In this document: positions 59,875 to 64,000 of the stretch, piece after piece
Numbering within the stretch: position 1 is the first letter of the stretch
Layout of the letters: the number at the start of each line of letters is the position of its first letter
From: Sphingomonas sp. HDW15A
Lineage (GTDB): Bacteria > Pseudomonadota > Alphaproteobacteria > Sphingomonadales > Sphingomonadaceae
Length of the DNA stretch: 64,000 bases
Direction of reading: 5' to 3'
Assembly (NCBI RefSeq): GCF_011301715.1
Contig: NZ_CP049870.1
Span: forward strand, 744,001 to 808,000
Notes under the pieces: model-generated
Databases searched by the model: none
Told to the model about the DNA's origin: nothing
Seen by the model: the letters and a program-made list of their open reading frames with translations, nothing else
Position numbers and translations under genes: made by a program

Positions 59875-61058
59875 AAATCGATCACCTCCACCGTGTCACC
59901 TTCGTTCAATTCTGGTTCGCCGGCCCGTCGTCGGATCAGTAAGGAAGCTTCAACAAGCATCCGCTGAGCGCTCGAATCCTGGTTCGAGAGAGGCTCCGCG
60001 CCAATGACGACATCTCGCGCTCGTACGAAGGTTTCCCGGTTTCCGCAGGCTGCGAGGGAACCGCGGAGCGTAGCGGACCGCCAGTGGAGACCTCTCGAGG
60101 GGTCAGATCCCGCGAGCCCGGCAACGAGCGGAGCCAGTAAGAGGCGGGCGGTTACCAGGGCGGACGTCGGATTTCCGGGCAGGCCCATGATGGGAGTCTC
60201 GCGCGCCTTGCCGAGCCAAACTGGCTTGCCCGGCTTTATCGCCACCTTGGTGAACAGGAGCTCGAGCGACTCTTCTTCGAACATCGCCTTGGCGAAATCC
60301 TTTTCTCCAACTGATGCGCCGCCCGTCACCACCACGAGATCGGCTCTTTGGAGGACCTCCCTGGCTACCCGCTTCATGGAATTCAGATCGTCCGGGAGCC
60401 TGATGCGTTCGACAGTCGTACCGCCCCAATCCTCGACCAGCGCGGCTACACCGAATGAAACGCTCTCCGGGATGGACCCCGGAGTTTCCGCCGCTGTTCC
60501 GGGCTCTACAAGTTCGTCGCCGGTCCCCAGAATGACGATCAAAGGTCGGCGGAACGCGGTCAGTTCCTTGAGGTCGGCGCCGGCAGCAGCGACAAGTTGG
60601 CGATAGCCAAGACATGTTCCGGGCTCGAGGAGCCGAGTTCCCTTCTCGAAGTCCGAGCCGCGGCTTCGGATATGCGTCGAGGGACCAGGGTGAACGTCGA
60701 TTACGGCGTAATCGTCCTCAATGCGAACCACTTCCTGGATAACCACGCGGTCGGCGCCGGGTGGGACAGGGGCGCCAGTGAAAATCCGGACTGCGCAATC
60801 GGGCGGAAGTGACCCGCTGAAGCCTGCCCCCGCAAATGATTTGCCCGCGATCCGAAGTCGGGCAGGTAAACTCGAAAGATCGTCGTCACGAACGGCATAT
60901 CCATCCATGGCCGATACGTCAGACGGCGGAGAGTTTACCCGGGCAAGCACAGGATGAGCCAGGATCCGGCGGTGGGCAGCAGCGATCGGGAGTCTCTCCT
61001 CACCGACTGGTTTCGCGATTTCGCGCACGAGCATTACAGCTTCGTCGAAGCTGATCAT
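59871..61058 (-). CDS. moeA: Molybdopterin molybdenumtransferase MoeA
   Basis: This 395-residue enzyme inserts molybdate into adenylylated molybdopterin. Domain signatures are SAMDGYAVR (about residues 49-57), RIFTGAPVPPGAD (about 91-103), VVTGGASVGEKDFAK (about 249-263) and LPGNPTSALVT (about 299-309). The start overlaps the moaC stop (ATGA). It is the last gene of the minus-strand moaD-E-B-C-moeA operon and meets mobA tail to tail. Confidence 0.96.
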   Translation of the reverse strand: MISFDEAVMLVREIAKPVGEERLPIAAAHRRILAHPVLARVNSPPSDVSAMDGYAVRDDDLSSLPARLRIAGKSFAGAGFSGSLPPDCAVRIFTGAPVPPGADRVVIQEVVRIEDDYAVIDVHPGPSTHIRSRGSDFEKGTRLLEPGTCLGYRQLVAAAGADLKELTAFRRPLIVILGTGDELVEPGTAAETPGSIPESVSFGVAALVEDWGGTTVERIRLPDDLNSMKRVAREVLQRADLVVVTGGASVGEKDFAKAMFEEESLELLFTKVAIKPGKPVWLGKARETPIMGLPGNPTSALVTARLLLAPLVAGLAGSDPSRGLHWRSATLRGSLAACGNRETFVRARDVVIGAEPLSNQDSSAQRMLVEASLLIRRRAGEPELNEGDTVEVIDF

Positions 61059-61531
61059 TCGGCCTTCCAGTCGCCGGACCTTCCGCCGGATTTTTCCGCG
61101 ACGCGTACATTATCGACTACCATCATGCGATCGATGGCCTTCAGCATGTCGAACAACGTGAGGCAGGCGACGGAAACGGCTGTAAGGGCTTCCATCTCGA
61201 CCCCTGTTTGCCCGACGGTACGAACCTCGCTTTCCACCTTGAACCCCGGCAGTTGGTCGTCGATCTCAATTTTTACCTGCACCTGGGTAAGCGCGATGGG
61301 GTGGCAGAGGGGAATGAGGTCAGCCGTTTTCTTTGCGGCAATTACGCCGGCGAGTTCTGCTGTTTGAATTACGGCGCCTTTTGGCGTGTTTCCCTCGCGA
61401 ACTCTTTGCAGGGTGGTCGAACTGGTCCGAAGCTGGCCTGTTGCCTTCGCGATCCGGGCAGTGACTTCCTTATCGGAGACGTCGACCATCCGTGCCCGGC
61501 CAGTCTCATCAAGATGGGTCAGGTTAGTCAT
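61055..61531 (-). CDS. moaC: Cyclic pyranopterin monophosphate synthase MoaC
   Basis: This 158-residue enzyme converts the MoaA product to cyclic pyranopterin monophosphate. The N-terminus MVDVSDKEVTARIA, the active-site segment LIPLCHPIALTQVQV (near residue 70) and the segment GVEMEALTAVSVACLTLFDM (near 108-127) are diagnostic. The ATG at 61531 overlaps the moaB stop. Longer upstream starts in the moaB region were rejected. Confidence 0.96.
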   Translation of the reverse strand: MTNLTHLDETGRARMVDVSDKEVTARIAKATGQLRTSSTTLQRVREGNTPKGAVIQTAELAGVIAAKKTADLIPLCHPIALTQVQVKIEIDDQLPGFKVESEVRTVGQTGVEMEALTAVSVACLTLFDMLKAIDRMMVVDNVRVAEKSGGRSGDWKAE

Positions 61532-62076
61532 GCGCACAGATGCCTTAATCGCGGGATCTGCCCGGCAAGAGAGCAGGGGCGATATCGGCTGTCCAGCTCC
61601 AGCGCGAGGACGAGATCCCAGCCGTCCCGGCATGCGCCGGTCGAACCAGGCAGGCAAAAGACGAAGGTATCGTCAATCTGTCCGGCGAATGCGCGCGACT
61701 GGAGCGTCGAAACGCCAACGGTACCAAGACTTGCCTTGTGAAACACGATCGAAAAGCCGTCCATTTCCCGGCGAAACATGGGCTTGATCGCCTCAGGGGT
61801 CACGTCTCGCGGTGCAAAACCGGTGCCACCCGTTGAAATGATCAGGTCTATGCTTTCGTTGCTTACCCAGTCTCGGACCTGGTTCCTGATTATGTCGACG
61901 TCGTCTCGCACGATCGCTTGCGCTGCCAGCTCATGGCCCGCGGACTGGAGGCGTTCCGCCAGCAATCCACCAGACGTGTCCGTTTCGGGTGTCCGAGTAT
62001 CTGATACGGTCAGTACCGCTATCCGAAGGGGTAGAAGGCCAAGTTTTTGTCGATACCGGCCATTCAGGAACTCCAT
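61528..62076 (-). CDS. moaB: Molybdopterin adenylyltransferase-like protein MoaB
   Basis: This 182-residue MogA/MoaB-fold protein adenylylates molybdopterin before molybdenum insertion. Signatures are AVLTVSDTR near residue 20 and ISTGGTGFAPRDVTPEAI near 79-96, with FCLPGSTGACRDGWD near 139. The presence of MoaB instead of MogA is common in alphaproteobacteria. The start overlaps the end of moaE by 13 bases, and the stop overlaps moaC. Confidence 0.93.
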   Translation of the reverse strand: MEFLNGRYRQKLGLLPLRIAVLTVSDTRTPETDTSGGLLAERLQSAGHELAAQAIVRDDVDIIRNQVRDWVSNESIDLIISTGGTGFAPRDVTPEAIKPMFRREMDGFSIVFHKASLGTVGVSTLQSRAFAGQIDDTFVFCLPGSTGACRDGWDLVLALELDSRYRPCSLAGQIPRLRHLCA

Positions 62077-62525
62077 CGTGAGCGGTCTGCTCGGTCTATG
62101 ATCGTTGGTTCAATCCAAGTTGAACCGTCAACCGTGTCTTCCCGCTTCCAGAAATACGCGTCGGTCTTTAGCCGATCCATGGCATATTCTGCCGCCTCGA
62201 ACGAGGCGCGCCGATGCGGAGACGCGGTAGCCACAAAGACGATTGCCTCGTTGGGCCTGACGAGGCCGCATCGATGGACAATGCGAATGGCGCTCGTGCC
62301 AAAACGCTTTCCGGCGTCCTCAGCGATGCTGTTTAGGGATGCCAGGGTCAGCCGCGGATGATGATCGAGAAACATGCCGGTCACCTTCGCTCCACTGACG
62401 GAAGTGGGACGTGCGATCCCGACAAAGGTGACCGCGGCTCCCTCTGTTGTAAGGCCGGACTGGAAAGTTGCGAATTCGGCGATTGGATCAAGATCGTCGG
62501 CTGCAAGGCAGGTTTCACACCGCAT
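62064..62525 (-). CDS. moaE: Molybdopterin synthase catalytic subunit MoaE
   Basis: This 153-residue large subunit of molybdopterin synthase takes sulfur from thiocarboxylated MoaD. Family segments are AVTFVGIARP near residue 32, LDHHPRLTLASL near 53, IVHRCGLVRPNEAIVFVA near 81 and the lysine cluster LKTDAYFWKRE near 117. I chose the ATG at 62525 next to the moaD stop; an upstream start would overlap moaD by 43 bases. Confidence 0.95.
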   Translation of the reverse strand: MRCETCLAADDLDPIAEFATFQSGLTTEGAAVTFVGIARPTSVSGAKVTGMFLDHHPRLTLASLNSIAEDAGKRFGTSAIRIVHRCGLVRPNEAIVFVATASPHRRASFEAAEYAMDRLKTDAYFWKREDTVDGSTWIEPTIIDRADRSRWSS

Positions 62526-62526
62526 C

Positions 62527-62769
62527 TCAGCCGCCTGAAAGAGGGGGGAGGAATTCGACGACGTCCGCATCGGTGATTCTGGTCTCGTCGTTCACGATCG
62601 CGTCTTCCACGCAAGCCATTGTCCGTCCGCCAAGATCGGCTGACGCTTCGGGATACAATTCGGCCAAAGTGGCGCGCAGGTCCGAGATGGTCTGCGTACC
62701 GGGGGGCGGTTTGAACTCGAGTTGTTCGCCCAGCACTTCACCAAGCTTGCCGTAGAATCTGACTTTCAA
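62527..62769 (-). CDS. moaD: Molybdopterin synthase sulfur carrier subunit MoaD
   Basis: This 80-residue ubiquitin-like protein ends in Gly-Gly (LPPLSGG), the site of the thiocarboxylate used to build molybdopterin. I propose the TTG at 62769, which gives MKVRFYGKL, matches the family N-terminus, and has a strong ribosome site (GGGAGGA, seven bases upstream). A GTG at 62802 is also open but has a poor site and would add 11 residues. It heads the minus-strand moa operon and shares an FNR box with the divergent hemN. Confidence 0.9.
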   Translation of the reverse strand: MKVRFYGKLGEVLGEQLEFKPPPGTQTISDLRATLAELYPEASADLGGRTMACVEDAIVNDETRITDADVVEFLPPLSGG

Positions 62770-62816
62770 GGCACCGTCCTCCCGCTGCTCGAATATGACC
62801 ACACTTTCTCGAGCCT

Positions 62817-62830
62817 TTGATCCATATCAA
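62817..62830. promoter_or_regulatory. FNR-type box between moaD and hemN
   Basis: TTGATCCATATCAA is a perfect match to TTGAT-N4-ATCAA. It is the only FNR-type site in the intergenic region between the divergent moaD and hemN genes, so both molybdenum cofactor and anaerobic heme synthesis can respond to one signal. Confidence 0.88.
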
Positions 62831-62864
62831 CGTGTGGGCGACCATTGGTGTGCAAGCGGCCCCT

Positions 62865-64000
62865 ATGTGGAAATTTCTTCCAGAACTGCTGGCTACACCA
62901 GTCCCTCGCTATACCAGCTATCCAACCGCGGCCGAGTTCCATGAAGGCATAGGCGAATCTGAGCAGTGCGCCGGCCTGAAAGGCGTAGGCGCGGAAGAGG
63001 AGATATCCTTGTATCTCCATATCCCATATTGCCGCGAGATCTGCTGGTACTGCGGCTGCAACACGGGCGCGGCCAATAAAAGCCAGCGGCTGGCAAACTA
63101 CCTGGAACGGCTCACGCAGGAAATTGACCTTGTGGCGGCCGGCCTGGATGGCCGCGGCCGCGCCGTCCGCGTTTCTTTTGGTGGCGGCAGCCCCAACGCG
63201 ATCGCGCCAGAGCAATTCCTGGCTCTGATGGATCATCTCAAGTCGGCCTTTGCACTTCCAAGTTCGACAGAGATTTCGGTTGAAATCGATCCACGTGGTT
63301 TCGATGAAGCATTTGCCGAGGCCCTGGCCGGGGCGGGGGTTACCAGGGCAAGCTTGGGCGTTCAGACTTTCAGTCCCGAGATCCAGGCCGCGATCGGCCG
63401 AATTCAGCCCCGGCACGCGATCGAGCGATCCGTTTCGCTATTGCGCAGTGCCGGGATCACCTCGCTGAATTTCGATCTAATGTACGGCTTGCCTCGCCAG
63501 GACGAGGCAGCATTGGTGGAGAGCATAGAAGAAAGTCACGATTTCGGCGCGGATCGCCTGGCGGTCTTTGGGTATGCTCATGTGCCCCATATGGTACCGC
63601 GCCAGCGTCGAATCGACACGGAATCGCTGCCTGATGCGCCGCTACGTTTTCGCCAGGCGAACACCGCCTATGACTGGCTGGTATCGCGGGGTTGGAAGGC
63701 GGTCGGGTTCGACCATTTCGCACGTAGTCATGATCCATTGAGCTTGGCGGCCCGAGAGGGAAGAGTTCGGCGGAATTTCCAAGGCTTCACTGATGACCGC
63801 TGCGATACGCTGATCGGACTAGGTGCTTCGGCGATCAGCCGATTTCCGGGGGCATTGGTCCAGAACGAGCGAAATAGTGGCCGCTATTCGATGAAGGTGG
63901 GGCTTGGGCGACTGGCCGGTGCAAAAGGCGTGGCAACTCCTCCCAGCGAGCGCTTGCGCGGGCGTCTCATCGAGGAGTTATTGTGCCAGGGATCGACCGA
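62865..64000 (+). CDS. hemN: Oxygen-independent coproporphyrinogen III oxidase (cut by the window end)
   Basis: 378 codons are visible and the frame is still open at the window end. This radical SAM enzyme makes protoporphyrinogen without oxygen. The SAM cluster motif is Cys56-x3-Cys60-x2-Cys63 (YCREICWYCGC), followed by FGGGSPNAI near residue 105. GVTRASLGVQTFSPEIQAAIGR near 164-185 and NFDLMYGLPRQ near 204-214 confirm the family. The N-terminus PVPRYTSYPTAAEF is the true HemN type, unlike HemW-like relatives. A perfect FNR box precedes the ATG. Confidence 0.95.
   Translation, partial: MWKFLPELLATPVPRYTSYPTAAEFHEGIGESEQCAGLKGVGAEEEISLYLHIPYCREICWYCGCNTGAANKSQRLANYLERLTQEIDLVAAGLDGRGRAVRVSFGGGSPNAIAPEQFLALMDHLKSAFALPSSTEISVEIDPRGFDEAFAEALAGAGVTRASLGVQTFSPEIQAAIGRIQPRHAIERSVSLLRSAGITSLNFDLMYGLPRQDEAALVESIEESHDFGADRLAVFGYAHVPHMVPRQRRIDTESLPDAPLRFRQANTAYDWLVSRGWKAVGFDHFARSHDPLSLAAREGRVRRNFQGFTDDRCDTLIGLGASAISRFPGALVQNERNSGRYSMKVGLGRLAGAKGVATPPSERLRGRLIEELLCQGST

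Overview
The window is GC-rich, almost gapless bacterial DNA. It most likely comes from an alphaproteobacterial chromosome, probably of the order Sphingomonadales. Three things support this: the run nuoJKLMN-birA-coaX-RNase J-DUF1467, a lexA gene preceded by GAAC-N7-GAAC boxes (the alphaproteobacterial SOS motif), and a cbb3/FnrL/NarKGHJI set of alphaproteobacterial type. The family-level call is inference; no 16S gene is present.

Region 1 (1-30.6 kb) is mostly housekeeping. It starts with the end of the complex I operon (nuoJ partial, nuoK, L, M, N), then birA, coaX, RNase J and a small DUF1467 membrane protein. Next come a coiled-coil membrane protein (minus strand), a predicted nucleotidyltransferase-like membrane protein, a DUF2336 protein and a histidine kinase. 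The minus-strand block gltA, gltX, lexA, trpG, ppiD follows, then tpiA, a periplasmic protein, secG, pyrG and trxB on the plus strand. From 25.5 to 30.4 kb lies a signalling module: RsbW-like ATPase, FecR-domain protein, OmpA-type lipoprotein, CHASE2-PP2C phosphatase, metallo-beta-lactamase-fold protein and STAS protein. A tRNA-Leu(CAA) closes the region.

Region 2 (30.8-64 kb) is an island for low-oxygen and nitrate respiration. It holds a complete ccoNOQP-ccoGHIS set for cbb3 oxidase, a small cysteine-containing exported protein, an FnrL regulator, an unknown gene divergent from nnrS, a class II (B12-dependent) ribonucleotide reductase, moaA, a fused narK, narGHJI, a PpiC-type chaperone, two small unknown proteins, a GNAT-like protein, a second Crp/Fnr regulator, an outer-membrane porin, a TauE-type permease, mobA, a minus-strand moaD-moaE-moaB-moaC-moeA operon and hemN (cut by the window end). 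FNR-type sites (TTGAT-N4-ATCAA or close variants) precede ccoN, nnrS and its divergent neighbour, moaA, narK and the moaD/hemN pair; weaker ones precede the second regulator and the porin. The parts fit together as one regulon: FnrL senses oxygen loss and switches on the high-affinity oxidase, the nitrate uptake and reduction machinery, its molybdenum cofactor, O2-independent heme synthesis and O2-independent DNA precursor synthesis. No nitrite, NO or N2O reductase is present in the window.

Sequence quality: at least seven reading-frame breaks, and probably an eighth, sit in G or C homopolymers of 4 to 7 bases. Each is repaired by adding one base. This looks like base-calling error rather than gene decay, and the affected genes (8810-11118, 12461-13479, 27002-29088, moaA, the PpiC gene, the TauE gene twice, and probably mobA) are annotated below as single genes with a frameshift.
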